Shown here: piece by piece, positions 8,290 through 15,876 of the stretch
Position numbering within the stretch: position 1 is the stretch's first letter
Layout: every line of letters starts with the position of its first letter
DNA from: CAJBVG01 sp943371235
GTDB lineage: Bacteria; Bacteroidota; Bacteroidia; Sphingobacteriales; Sphingobacteriaceae
Length of the DNA: 64,000 bases
Reading direction: 5' to 3'
NCBI GenBank assembly: GCA_943371235.1
Contig: CALRTZ010000007.1
Span: forward strand, 21,532 to 85,531
Position numbers and translations under genes: made by a program
The notes under the pieces: model-generated
What the model saw: only the letters and a program-made list of their open reading frames with translations
Told to the model about the DNA's origin: nothing
Databases searched by the model: none

Positions 8290-9838
8290 GCACATTCCTT
8301 TTTTCTTTTTTCTTTTTTCTTTTTATAATGTCAAAGCACAGTTCAAGCCTATCTATCATTATTCTACAGAATTAAATTCTTGGTACGATGATTCGAAATA
8401 CAATCATACTTCATTGCAACCATTTTATTCTACCGACACGATAACAGAACTAAAAAGTACTCGGAAATTTTGGTTAGGCAGAAAATTATACGACGAACAT
8501 TTATATCAATATAAAACAGAAAAGTATAAAGTAAACATCGACTTTTTACCAGATATATATGTCGGCACTGAAGGCGATGGTAGAACTCTATGGAATAATA
8601 CAAGAGGTTTAGATATTAATGGAACGGTTGCAAGAAATTTTTCATTTGGTTTTCAATTGTATGAAACACAATCATTATTCCCTCAATACTTAGATTCCAT
8701 TAATATTGCAAAAAAGTCGGTAGTGGGCCAAGCTTGGTTCGAACCAAGAACTACATTATTGCAATTGTTTGATTATACCTATAGCACCGCAAATATTGCA
8801 TATAGAGCTGGCAATTTTAATTTTCAATTAGCCAATGATAAATTATTTATCGGCGATGGATATCGCTCTTTATTACTATCAGATGTTTCTATTCCTTATC
8901 CTTATTTTAAAGCAAGTTTTGAAACGAAGCGATTGCAATATTCTTCGATTTATATGCAACATGTAGATCCTTTTTCTACTAAATTATCTCAAGAGTTAGG
9001 TCAACGTAAAAAATGGGCTGTAATGCATTACTTCAATTGGAATTTTAATGACAAATGGAGTTTAGGATTATTTGATGCCATTATATGGCAAGATGCTGAT
9101 AGTGTTGGTAAGAGAGGTTTCGAAATGAGTTATGCGAATCCTATTATTTTTTTGAGAGCTGCTGAATATACTACAGGCTCATCAGACAACGCACTCGTTG
9201 GGTTAAATTTAAAATACCAGTGGAATAAAAACAACAAAGCTTATTTTCAACTTTTATTAGACGAGTTGAGGTTGCAAGAGTACACCGCAAACAATGGTTG
9301 GTGGGCAAATAAATTTGGACTGCAATTAGGTGTACGTTCTCGAAATATTTTAAAAGTGGAAAATCTAAATGGATTTACAGAATTCAATTTGGTTAAACCA
9401 TACACTTATACTCACAAAAACACATTAAGAAGTTATACCAATTATGGCGATGCTTTGGCTCATCCGCTAGGTGCAAATTTTGTAGAAAATGTAAGCCGTT
9501 TGGAGTATGCTTACAAACGTTGGAGGCCAATGTTGCAAGTAAATTATGCTTTGTACGGTGTCGACTCAGCAAATGGAAACACTAATGTGGGCACAGATAT
9601 TTTAGCTTCATACAATACCCGCGATAAAGAATATGGAAATAAACTATTGCAAGGTATTCCAGCTTCTTTACTTTTTATAGATCTGCGTTTGGCTTATGTA
9701 CTAAACCCTAAAACAAACCTACGCTTCGAACTTGGATACATATACAGAGACAATAAAATTGATGGCATATCAAACACCAGCAACATCATTACTTTTGGCT
9801 TAAGAAGTTCGTTTAGGAATTTATATTTTGACAGGTAA
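8279..9838 (+). CDS. Outer-membrane beta-barrel, Wzi/RemB-like
   Basis: A 519-residue protein with an N-terminal signal peptide (lysines, then a run of Phe/Leu, cleavage after VKA). The rest is rich in alternating aromatic residues and ends in Arg-Asn-Leu-Tyr-Phe-Asp-Arg, as expected of an outer-membrane barrel. GYRSLLLSDVSIPYPYFK and similar blocks recall the capsule-assembly Wzi family and the Flavobacterium surface protein RemB. This family call is from memory of the pattern. It is the last gene of the polysaccharide group, overlapping wecA by 11 bases, which fits attachment or display of the polymer at the surface. Confidence 0.65.
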   Translation: MKIKHIPFFFFLFSFYNVKAQFKPIYHYSTELNSWYDDSKYNHTSLQPFYSTDTITELKSTRKFWLGRKLYDEHLYQYKTEKYKVNIDFLPDIYVGTEGDGRTLWNNTRGLDINGTVARNFSFGFQLYETQSLFPQYLDSINIAKKSVVGQAWFEPRTTLLQLFDYTYSTANIAYRAGNFNFQLANDKLFIGDGYRSLLLSDVSIPYPYFKASFETKRLQYSSIYMQHVDPFSTKLSQELGQRKKWAVMHYFNWNFNDKWSLGLFDAIIWQDADSVGKRGFEMSYANPIIFLRAAEYTTGSSDNALVGLNLKYQWNKNNKAYFQLLLDELRLQEYTANNGWWANKFGLQLGVRSRNILKVENLNGFTEFNLVKPYTYTHKNTLRSYTNYGDALAHPLGANFVENVSRLEYAYKRWRPMLQVNYALYGVDSANGNTNVGTDILASYNTRDKEYGNKLLQGIPASLLFIDLRLAYVLNPKTNLRFELGYIYRDNKIDGISNTSNIITFGLRSSFRNLYFDR

Positions 9839-9873
9839 ATTCAATGTGCAAATTACGTAATCACTTTCCTCAT

Positions 9874-9909
9874 CGTTAATTCGACAATTCGTTAATTCGC
9901 TAGTTCGCC
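9874..9909. repeat. Short-period repeat tract overlapping the dxs stop
   Basis: Near-tandem units of 8-10 bases built on TTCG (CGTTAATTCG, ACAATTCG, TTAATTCG, CTAGTTCG). The tract contains the dxs stop codon and the codons for its last few residues. A related tract lies on the other side of dxs at 11865-11972. Confidence 0.7.
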
Positions 9910-11817
9910 AACTGGTAAGCTCGCATATTCGATCACTGCTCGTTTAATCGCATTGGCATCATATCCACACTCTGCCCACAGTTCTGATTGTTCTCCGTGT
10001 TCAATATATTCATCCGGGATGCCTAATCTTTTTACCTGTGCACTGTAATTGTGGTCTGCCATAAATTCTAATACGGCAGAACCTACACCTCCTTGTATAC
10101 AGCCATCTTCCACCGTAATTACTTTTTTGTACTTAGTAAATACTTCGTGTAACATAGCTTCATCAAGTGGTTTTGCGAAACGTAAATCGTAATGTGCTGG
10201 ATTTATTCCTTCTTTTCTGAGTTCTTGACATGCTTCAATTGCAAAATTACCCACATGGCCAAATGTTAAAATAGCCACTTCTTCTCCGTCGCAAATCTTT
10301 CTGCCTCTGCCAATCACTAATTTTTCGAATGGTGTTTTCCAGTTTACCATAACTCCATTACCTCTTGGGTAGCGGATGGTAAACGGACCTGCATTATCGA
10401 TACTTGCAGTGTACATTAAATTTCTAAGCTCTTGCTCATTCATGGGTGCAGATACCACCATGTGGGGTATGCAACGCATATAAGCAATATCATAGGCTCC
10501 GTGGTGTGTTGGTCCGTCGGCGCCCGCTAAACCTGCTCTATCTAAACAAAATACTACGTTTAATTTTTGCAAAGCCACATCGTGTATTACTTGATCATAT
10601 GCTCGTTGCATAAACGATGAGTAAATGTTACAAAATGGCACCAATCCTTGCGTAGCTAATCCCGCCGAAAATGTAACGGCATGTTGTTCTGCAATGCCAA
10701 CGTCAAATGCTCTGTCAGGCATTGCCTTCATCATTATATTTAAAGAGCATCCACTTGGCATTGCTGGTGTAATACCCATTATTTTATCGTTCTTTTCTGC
10801 AAGCTCTACCATTGTATTGCCAAATACATCTTGGTATTTTGGTGGTTGAGGTCCATTATTTGCAGATTTTTTTATTTCACCGGTAATTTTATCAAACAAT
10901 CCTGGTGCATGCCATTTAGTTTGATCTTTTTCTGCTAACTCATAGCCTTTGCCCTTAACAGTTAAACAGTGTAATATTTTTGGTCCGGGGATGTCTTTTA
11001 AATCATTTAATACTTTAACTAAATGGTTAATATCGTGCCCATCTACAGGGCCAAAATACCTAAACTTTAATGCTTCAAATAAATTGGAGTTTTTAAGTAA
11101 GGTGCCTTTTATCCCTTTTTCAATTTTCTTTACAATGTCTTGAGCATTTGGGCCGAAACGGCTTATGCCGCCCAACACTTTCCAAATATCTTCGCGAACC
11201 TTATTATAAGTATGTGAAGTGGTAATGTCTGTTAAATACTCTTTTAATGCCCCAACATTTGGGTCAATAGACATGCAGTTGTCATTCAAAATAACTAAGA
11301 GGTTTGCATTTTCTACCCCTCCATGGTTTAATGCTTCAAACGCCATTCCGGCTGTCATCGCGCCATCGCCAATTACGGCAATGTGTTGTCTGTTAGGTTC
11401 GTTTTTATATTTGGATGCAACAGCCATACCCAATGCAGCAGAAATAGAGGTGGAAGAGTGCCCAACACCAAATGTATCGTACTCGCTTTCTGAACGTTTG
11501 GGGAAACCGCTTATGCCTTTATAAACTCTGTTTGTATGAAACTGATCTTTCCTGCCTGTTAAAATTTTATGGCCATAGGCTTGGTGCCCAACATCCCAAA
11601 CCAATTGATCGTCTGGGGTATTAAACACATAATGCAAGGCAACACTCAACTCTACCACTCCTAAACTAGCCCCAAAATGTCCTCCGTTTACCGATACCAT
11701 GTCTATGATATACTGACGTAATTCGTCGGCTACCTGAGGCAATTGACTTTCTGCCAGTTTTCTTAAATCTGCTGGAAGGTTAATGTTTTGTAGGAGTTCG
11801 CCTTGTTGTTGATTCAT
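9892..11817 (-). CDS. dxs: 1-deoxy-D-xylulose-5-phosphate synthase
   Basis: First enzyme of the MEP isoprenoid pathway; it condenses pyruvate and glyceraldehyde-3-phosphate with thiamine diphosphate. It has 641 residues, the normal length. Visible elements are GHSSTSISAALGMA with the conserved His, the TPP/Mg motif GDGAMTAGMAFEALNH followed by LNDNCMSID, the pyrimidine-domain EQHAVTFSAGLA with catalytic Glu, and the transketolase C-domain. The last residues (PVGELAN) are encoded by a repeat tract. The minus-strand gene is convergent with the polysaccharide operon and divergent from scpA. Confidence 0.97.
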   Translation of the reverse strand: MNQQQGELLQNINLPADLRKLAESQLPQVADELRQYIIDMVSVNGGHFGASLGVVELSVALHYVFNTPDDQLVWDVGHQAYGHKILTGRKDQFHTNRVYKGISGFPKRSESEYDTFGVGHSSTSISAALGMAVASKYKNEPNRQHIAVIGDGAMTAGMAFEALNHGGVENANLLVILNDNCMSIDPNVGALKEYLTDITTSHTYNKVREDIWKVLGGISRFGPNAQDIVKKIEKGIKGTLLKNSNLFEALKFRYFGPVDGHDINHLVKVLNDLKDIPGPKILHCLTVKGKGYELAEKDQTKWHAPGLFDKITGEIKKSANNGPQPPKYQDVFGNTMVELAEKNDKIMGITPAMPSGCSLNIMMKAMPDRAFDVGIAEQHAVTFSAGLATQGLVPFCNIYSSFMQRAYDQVIHDVALQKLNVVFCLDRAGLAGADGPTHHGAYDIAYMRCIPHMVVSAPMNEQELRNLMYTASIDNAGPFTIRYPRGNGVMVNWKTPFEKLVIGRGRKICDGEEVAILTFGHVGNFAIEACQELRKEGINPAHYDLRFAKPLDEAMLHEVFTKYKKVITVEDGCIQGGVGSAVLEFMADHNYSAQVKRLGIPDEYIEHGEQSELWAECGYDANAIKRAVIEYASLPVGELAN

Positions 11818-11834
11818 TATATTGGGTTAAATGA

Positions 11835-11842
11835 CAAATATA
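11835..11842 (-). promoter_or_regulatory. Minus-7 box of dxs
   Basis: Read on the minus strand, an exact TATATTTG lies 17 bases before the dxs ATG. No well-spaced TTG was found further upstream, so the call rests on the minus-7 box alone. Confidence 0.55.
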
Positions 11843-11864
11843 ACAAAAAGACTGCTTCAATGTT

Positions 11865-11972
11865 TCGGATTATCGAATTATCGAACTGGCGAACTGGCGA
11901 ATTAGCGAGGGTGCTACTAGGTTGCGTTTCGTTAGTTCGCAAATTCGATAGTTCTCCAATTCGCAAATCCGA
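11865..11972. repeat. Inverted short-period repeat tract between dxs and scpA
   Basis: The left half repeats CGAACTGG/CGAATTAG units. The right half carries the complementary sense (GTTAGTTCGC, AAATTCGATA, CCAATTCGC). Together they form a long imperfect inverted repeat around a centre near 11910-11928. The right arm fills the position where the scpA minus-33 element should be. Confidence 0.65.
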
Positions 11973-11980
11973 TATTTTCT

Positions 11981-11988
11981 TATCTTTG
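11981..11988 (+). promoter_or_regulatory. Minus-7 box of scpA, four bases before the ATG
   Basis: Exact TATCTTTG with only AATC between it and the scpA start codon. If it is used in the normal way, transcription would begin at or next to the A of the ATG, giving a leaderless mRNA. Confidence 0.6.
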
Positions 11989-11992
11989 AATC

Positions 11993-12778
11993 ATGAATTG
12001 GCAAGAAAAGTTTGAAATTCGCTTACCTCAGTTTGAAGGTCCTTTCGATTTGTTGTTGTTTTTTATAGAACGCGATGAGTTGGATATTTATGATATTCCG
12101 ATTGCGAAAATCACGAAAGATTTCTTGACCTATATTGAACAAATGACTGCCTTAAATATAGAACTCGCATCGGAGTTTATATTAGTAGCAGCCCGTTTAA
12201 TGCAGATTAAAGCCCGCATGTTACTTCCTCGCCCGATTATCGACGACGAAGGAAACGAAGTGGATCCGAGAAAAGATTTAGTTCAGAAATTATTAGAATA
12301 CAAGAAGTTTAAAGAAGCATCTGCCGAAATGGAAGTGATGTTGGATGAACGTGCAAAAAGATATACTCGTGGGAACATTGCTGCAGATTTAATTGCGGTT
12401 AGAGAAAGTGCTACACAAGAAGATGAGCTTCAAACTTTAGATTTATACAAGCTTCTTACTGTTTACCAAAAAATATTAAACAGATACGTAAATAAGCCAG
12501 AAGAAGTTAGACATACCGTTATTCAATACCCATATACTATTGAGGATCAAAAGAAACATTTGACGGATTTATTATTAACAAATGATAGAATTGATTTTGA
12601 ATCGGTAATGTTAAGCAGTAAAGATCGTGTACAAGTGGTGTATTCATTTTTAGCAATACTAGAAATGTTGCAACAACAAATGATTAAAATTCAAGTGGGC
12701 TTGGGCTACAATAATTTCTGGATCAGTTCTAGAGTCGAAGGCGAAGAAGTGGTGTATGAACCAGAGGAAGATAATTAG
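11993..12778 (+). CDS. scpA: Segregation and condensation protein A
   Basis: Kleisin subunit that joins Smc and ScpB in the chromosome-condensing complex. It has 261 residues. The N-terminal signature FEIRLPQFEGPFDLLLFFIE is followed by ELDIYDIPIAKIT and AARLMQIKARMLLP, the Smc-neck-binding helices. The C-terminal winged-helix part ends near FWISSRVEG. The minus-7 box immediately before the ATG supports this start. The stop codon is the first TAG of an AATTAGCT repeat. Confidence 0.95.
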   Translation: MNWQEKFEIRLPQFEGPFDLLLFFIERDELDIYDIPIAKITKDFLTYIEQMTALNIELASEFILVAARLMQIKARMLLPRPIIDDEGNEVDPRKDLVQKLLEYKKFKEASAEMEVMLDERAKRYTRGNIAADLIAVRESATQEDELQTLDLYKLLTVYQKILNRYVNKPEEVRHTVIQYPYTIEDQKKHLTDLLLTNDRIDFESVMLSSKDRVQVVYSFLAILEMLQQQMIKIQVGLGYNNFWISSRVEGEEVVYEPEEDN

Positions 12779-12810
12779 CTAATTAGCTAATTTGGTAATT
12801 AGCTAATTAA
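12773..12810. repeat. AATTAGCT palindromic repeat at the scpA stop
   Basis: Three copies of the self-complementary unit AATTAGCTAATT or close to it, separated by TTGGT. It begins in the last codon of scpA, includes its stop, and ends just before the next ATG. It can fold as a hairpin. Similar sequence recurs at 47758-47791. Confidence 0.75.
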
Positions 12811-12814
12811 GCAA

Positions 12815-13957
12815 ATGCGTAAAATAAAGGGGACTATAATTAACGGGCATGAAATACTACAAAATGGAGTGTTGGTGCTTAATGAAGAAGGTGTAACCAT
12901 TGATGTAGTTCCGGAAAACAAAATAGATTTTACAGATTACGAAGTTTTTGATGGGTACTTAGTTCCTGGTTTTGTTAACGCTCACTGCCATTTGGAGCTA
13001 TCGCATTTAAAAAATAAAATAGATACACACACAGGTATTGTTGATTTTGTATTGGCTGTTCAGCAATATAGAAATACAGATCTTGCAGAAGTAGAATCGG
13101 CAATGCGTATGGCCGAAAATGAAATGATAGAAAACGGAATCGTTGCAGTAGGCGACATTTCGAATACATCCAATTCATTCAACATAAAAAAAGAAAATAA
13201 TATTTATTACCATACTTTCTTGGAAGCGCTAGGCTTTACGAGTAGCCGCGCAGAGGCGATAATGACTCAAATCTTGCAGTTAAAAAACCAAGCATCAGAA
13301 TCAAATTTAATGGCGAGTATAAGTCCGCACGCGCCATATTCCGTATCTAGAGAATTGTTCCAAAAATTAGCATCTCAACAAGAGTCTGTTTACACATTGC
13401 ATCATCTAGAATCCCTAGAAGAAATAATGTTTTTGAAAGAAAAAGCAGGTGATTTTCTTAAGCTTTATAATTTTTTCAATATTAATATTGATGAGTTTTT
13501 GCCTGAAGAAAAATCGGCTACGAAGTACTGGCTGAACAATTTTAATATCGAAAAATTAATATTGGTACATAATACTTTTCTGTCTGATGATGCTTACGAA
13601 CTCATTTCAGAAAAAATAAAAAATGTGTATTGGTGTTTGTGCCCAAATGCAAATTTGTACATCGAAAACAGGCTGCCTAATATTCCGTCCTTAATAAAAA
13701 AAGAAGCTAAAATTTGTATTGGAACGGATAGCTTGGCCTCTAATCATCAACTAAATATTTTAGATGAATTACACACCATCAAAAAAAACTTCCCAGAAAT
13801 AAGCACCGAATATTTACTACAATGTGCAAGCATTAATGGCGCCGAAGCATTAGGCATTGAGCAGGAGTTTGGCAAGTTTCATATTGGCAAGAAGAATCGA
13901 GTGTTACGAATTTCCGAAGATTCGACCCTTCAAAAATTCGACCTTTCAAAAATTTGA
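12815..13957 (+). CDS. Metal-dependent amidohydrolase, aminofutalosine deaminase (MqnX)-like
   Basis: TIM-barrel amidohydrolase of the ATZ/TRZ deaminase branch, 380 residues. Metal ligands are visible: HCH in PGFVNAHCHLELSHL, His in SPHAPYS, His in LVHNTFLSD, and Asp in CIGTDSLASN. The HCHLELSHL block resembles enzymes that deaminate 6-amino-6-deoxyfutalosine in the futalosine menaquinone route. No other mqn gene lies in the window, so that function is a proposal. The final 15 or so residues (from about SEDSTLQKFDLSKI) are read out of a TTCGACC repeat tract, so the C-terminus is probably an acquired tail. Confidence 0.75.
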   Translation: MRKIKGTIINGHEILQNGVLVLNEEGVTIDVVPENKIDFTDYEVFDGYLVPGFVNAHCHLELSHLKNKIDTHTGIVDFVLAVQQYRNTDLAEVESAMRMAENEMIENGIVAVGDISNTSNSFNIKKENNIYYHTFLEALGFTSSRAEAIMTQILQLKNQASESNLMASISPHAPYSVSRELFQKLASQQESVYTLHHLESLEEIMFLKEKAGDFLKLYNFFNINIDEFLPEEKSATKYWLNNFNIEKLILVHNTFLSDDAYELISEKIKNVYWCLCPNANLYIENRLPNIPSLIKKEAKICIGTDSLASNHQLNILDELHTIKKNFPEISTEYLLQCASINGAEALGIEQEFGKFHIGKKNRVLRISEDSTLQKFDLSKI

Positions 13958-14012
13958 AAATTTGAATCTTCGACCTTTCGACCTTTCGAAAATTCGAATC
14001 TTCGACCTTTCG
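13914..14012. repeat. TTCGACCTT short-period repeat tract
   Basis: About ten degenerate 8-12 base units (TTCGACCTT, CAAAAATTCG, AATTCGAATC) fill the end of the amidohydrolase gene and all of the gap before rlmN. Several units are mutually complementary (CGAAGATTCGA against TCGAATCTTCG), so the transcript can fold. Confidence 0.75.
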
Positions 14013-14022
14013 ATTATATTGG

Positions 14023-14030
14023 TATCTTTG
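14023..14030 (+). promoter_or_regulatory. Minus-7 box of rlmN, four bases before the GTG
   Basis: Exact TATCTTTG at 14023-14030, followed by CCCT and then the GTG start codon. The geometry is identical to that at scpA. Confidence 0.6.
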
Positions 14031-14034
14031 CCCT

Positions 14035-15075
14035 GTGGAGAACAAAAAAGACATACGAGCGCTAAGTTTTGATCAACTCAAAGAAGAATTTGTTGCTTTG
14101 GGAGAGAAATCGTTTCGTGCAAAACAAGTATATGAGTGGTTGTGGATGAAATCTGCCACCGATTTTGAGGAAATGACCAATCTTTCTAAGGATTTACGTA
14201 AAACACTTTCTGAGAACTTTTGCATCAATGCAGTAAGCGTTATGAAGTCTCAGAAGAGTAACGATGGAACAGTAAAGAATGCATTTAAATTATACGATGA
14301 AAACATTGTAGAGGGAGTATTAATTCCAACTCTAGAAAGAATGACTGCTTGTGTTTCTTCACAAGTGGGTTGCAGTTTAACCTGTAAATTTTGTGCAACG
14401 GGTTATATGGATCGCAAGCGAAATTTAAATGCCGATGAGATTTACGATCAGGTGGTATTGATTGACAAACAAGCCAAAGAAAATTTCAACATACCTTTAA
14501 CAAATATTGTATACATGGGCATGGGCGAGCCATTGCTTAATTATGCAAACGTATTAAAATCTATTGACAGGATTACCGCAGAAGATGGTTTGAACATGTC
14601 GTACAAACGCATTACTGTTTCAACAGCAGGTATTGCTAAAATGATAAAGAAACTAGGTGACGATGAAGTGAAATTTAATTTAGCCATTTCATTACATGCT
14701 GCAAATGATGTGAAGCGAAATGAAATAATGCCAATTAATGAGAGTAATTCACTGGAAGCATTAGCGGATGCACTTAAATATTATTACGAGAAAACTCAAA
14801 ACCCAGTAACATTTGAATACATCATTTTTAATAATTTTAACGATGGAATAGAAGATGCGAGAGAGTTGGTTAGGTTTTGTAAAAACATACCTTGTAAGGT
14901 TAATATTATTGAATACAACCCGATTTCGTTTGCCGATTTTTTAAATGCCGAAGATGATAAAGTAGAAGCCTTTGCCAAACACTTGCAAAAACACTACGTA
15001 ATTACAAACATCCGAAGAAGCAGAGGAAAAGACATTGACGCAGCTTGCGGGCAACTTGCCATTAAAGAAAAATAA
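14035..15075 (+). CDS. rlmN: 23S rRNA (A2503-C2) / tRNA (A37-C2) methyltransferase
   Basis: Radical-SAM methyltransferase modifying 23S rRNA A2503 and tRNA A37, 346 residues. The iron-sulfur cluster motif is CSLTCKFC (about residue 112). The SAM-binding YMGMGEPLLNY and the C-terminal catalytic Cys in DAACGQL are present, as is the substrate-binding N-domain. The GTG start at 14035 is chosen because it gives the full N-terminus (ENKKDIRALSFDQLKEEF) and sits just after a perfect minus-7 box. The next in-frame ATG would remove conserved residues. Confidence 0.96.
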   Translation: MENKKDIRALSFDQLKEEFVALGEKSFRAKQVYEWLWMKSATDFEEMTNLSKDLRKTLSENFCINAVSVMKSQKSNDGTVKNAFKLYDENIVEGVLIPTLERMTACVSSQVGCSLTCKFCATGYMDRKRNLNADEIYDQVVLIDKQAKENFNIPLTNIVYMGMGEPLLNYANVLKSIDRITAEDGLNMSYKRITVSTAGIAKMIKKLGDDEVKFNLAISLHAANDVKRNEIMPINESNSLEALADALKYYYEKTQNPVTFEYIIFNNFNDGIEDARELVRFCKNIPCKVNIIEYNPISFADFLNAEDDKVEAFAKHLQKHYVITNIRRSRGKDIDAACGQLAIKEK

Positions 15076-15089
15076 TTTCATTTAATTAC

Positions 15090-15119
15090 TTGACGTTTTT
15101 TTTATTGCACCGACATTTG
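15090..15119 (+). promoter_or_regulatory. Promoter of comF
   Basis: TTGACG at 15090 and GACATTTG (one mismatch to TAnnTTTG) at 15112-15119 are spaced 19 bases apart. The ATG follows after four bases, so the message may be leaderless. Confidence 0.55.
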
Positions 15120-15123
15120 TAAT

Positions 15124-15822
15124 ATGTGGTCGATAATATATACGTATCTAAAGGATTTTTTCAATTTATTTTACCCAAGTATTTGTTGTGCCTGTGGCAA
15201 TCATTTATATGATGGGGAGGAGTGTATTTGCATAGCCTGCAGAATGTCTATGCCTTATACAAACGATGAGCAAATTAAAAGAAATACTACCTATAAAGTA
15301 TTTGAAGGAAGAGTACGAGTGGAAGCAGCATCTTCATTGTTTTATTTCAAGAAAAAAAGTAGGGTTCAAAATGTATTACATTATTTAAAATACAAAAACC
15401 ACGAAGAGTTAGGTATCGTATTAGGTTCTATGCATGCGGAGCAATTGAGTAAATCAGATTTATTTACAGAGCTTGATGTTGTGATACCTGTGCCCTTACA
15501 TCCAAATAAATTAAAGAAGAGAGGGTACAACCAAGCGGCATTGTTGGCAAAAGGTTATTCGGAAATGTTGAATATAATTTTAGATGAGCAATCGCTAATA
15601 AGAATTGAAGACACGAGCACTCAAACGCGAAAGAATAGATACGAGCGTTATGAAAACATGAATGAAATGTTTAGGTGTGTTGATGAAAAAAACATACGCG
15701 ATAAAAATATTTTGTTAATTGATGATGTAATTACTACTGGATCAACGCTCGAATCTTGTGCTGTAGAATTATTAAAAGCAGGTTGCAAAAAAGTGTATAT
15801 AGCAAGTGTAGCCATAGCATAA
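15124..15822 (+). CDS. comF: ComF family phosphoribosyltransferase-like protein
   Basis: Competence-associated protein F homologue, 232 residues. An N-terminal four-cysteine zinc ribbon (CCACG and CIAC) is followed by the PRTase fold: VIPVPLHPNKLKKRGYNQA and the PRPP-binding LLIDDVITTGST. The family supports natural DNA uptake in some bacteria and has unclear roles elsewhere. No other com gene is next to it. A strong hairpin follows the stop. Confidence 0.92.
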   Translation: MWSIIYTYLKDFFNLFYPSICCACGNHLYDGEECICIACRMSMPYTNDEQIKRNTTYKVFEGRVRVEAASSLFYFKKKSRVQNVLHYLKYKNHEELGIVLGSMHAEQLSKSDLFTELDVVIPVPLHPNKLKKRGYNQAALLAKGYSEMLNIILDEQSLIRIEDTSTQTRKNRYERYENMNEMFRCVDEKNIRDKNILLIDDVITTGSTLESCAVELLKAGCKKVYIASVAIA

Positions 15823-15823
15823 A

Positions 15824-15857
15824 AAAAGGCTCCCTCGAAATTTCGAGGGAGCCTTTT
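15824..15857. terminator. Bidirectional intrinsic terminator
   Basis: Perfect 17-base arms meet with no unpaired loop. The core is GGCTCCCTCG / CGAGGGAGCC, flanked by four A on the left and four T on the right, so either strand gives a GC-rich stem followed by U residues. It lies between the convergent comF and the PKD protein gene and can serve both. Confidence 0.9.
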
Positions 15858-15876
15858 AATTTTTATCAAAAAAGAA

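Noticed and set aside
11219..11524. 101-codon plus-strand reading frame inside dxs
   Set aside because: Shadow of dxs, with no start signal or recognisable product.
11803..12015. 70-codon plus-strand reading frame between dxs and scpA
   Set aside because: Its middle is encoded by the TTCG repeat tract (NWRTGELA, RKFDSSPIRK), it overlaps both real starts, and it matches no family.
9874..14012. CRISPR array suggested by the recurring TTCG/AATTCG units
   Set aside because: Units are 8-12 bases, degenerate, without unique spacers of even length, and there are no cas genes.
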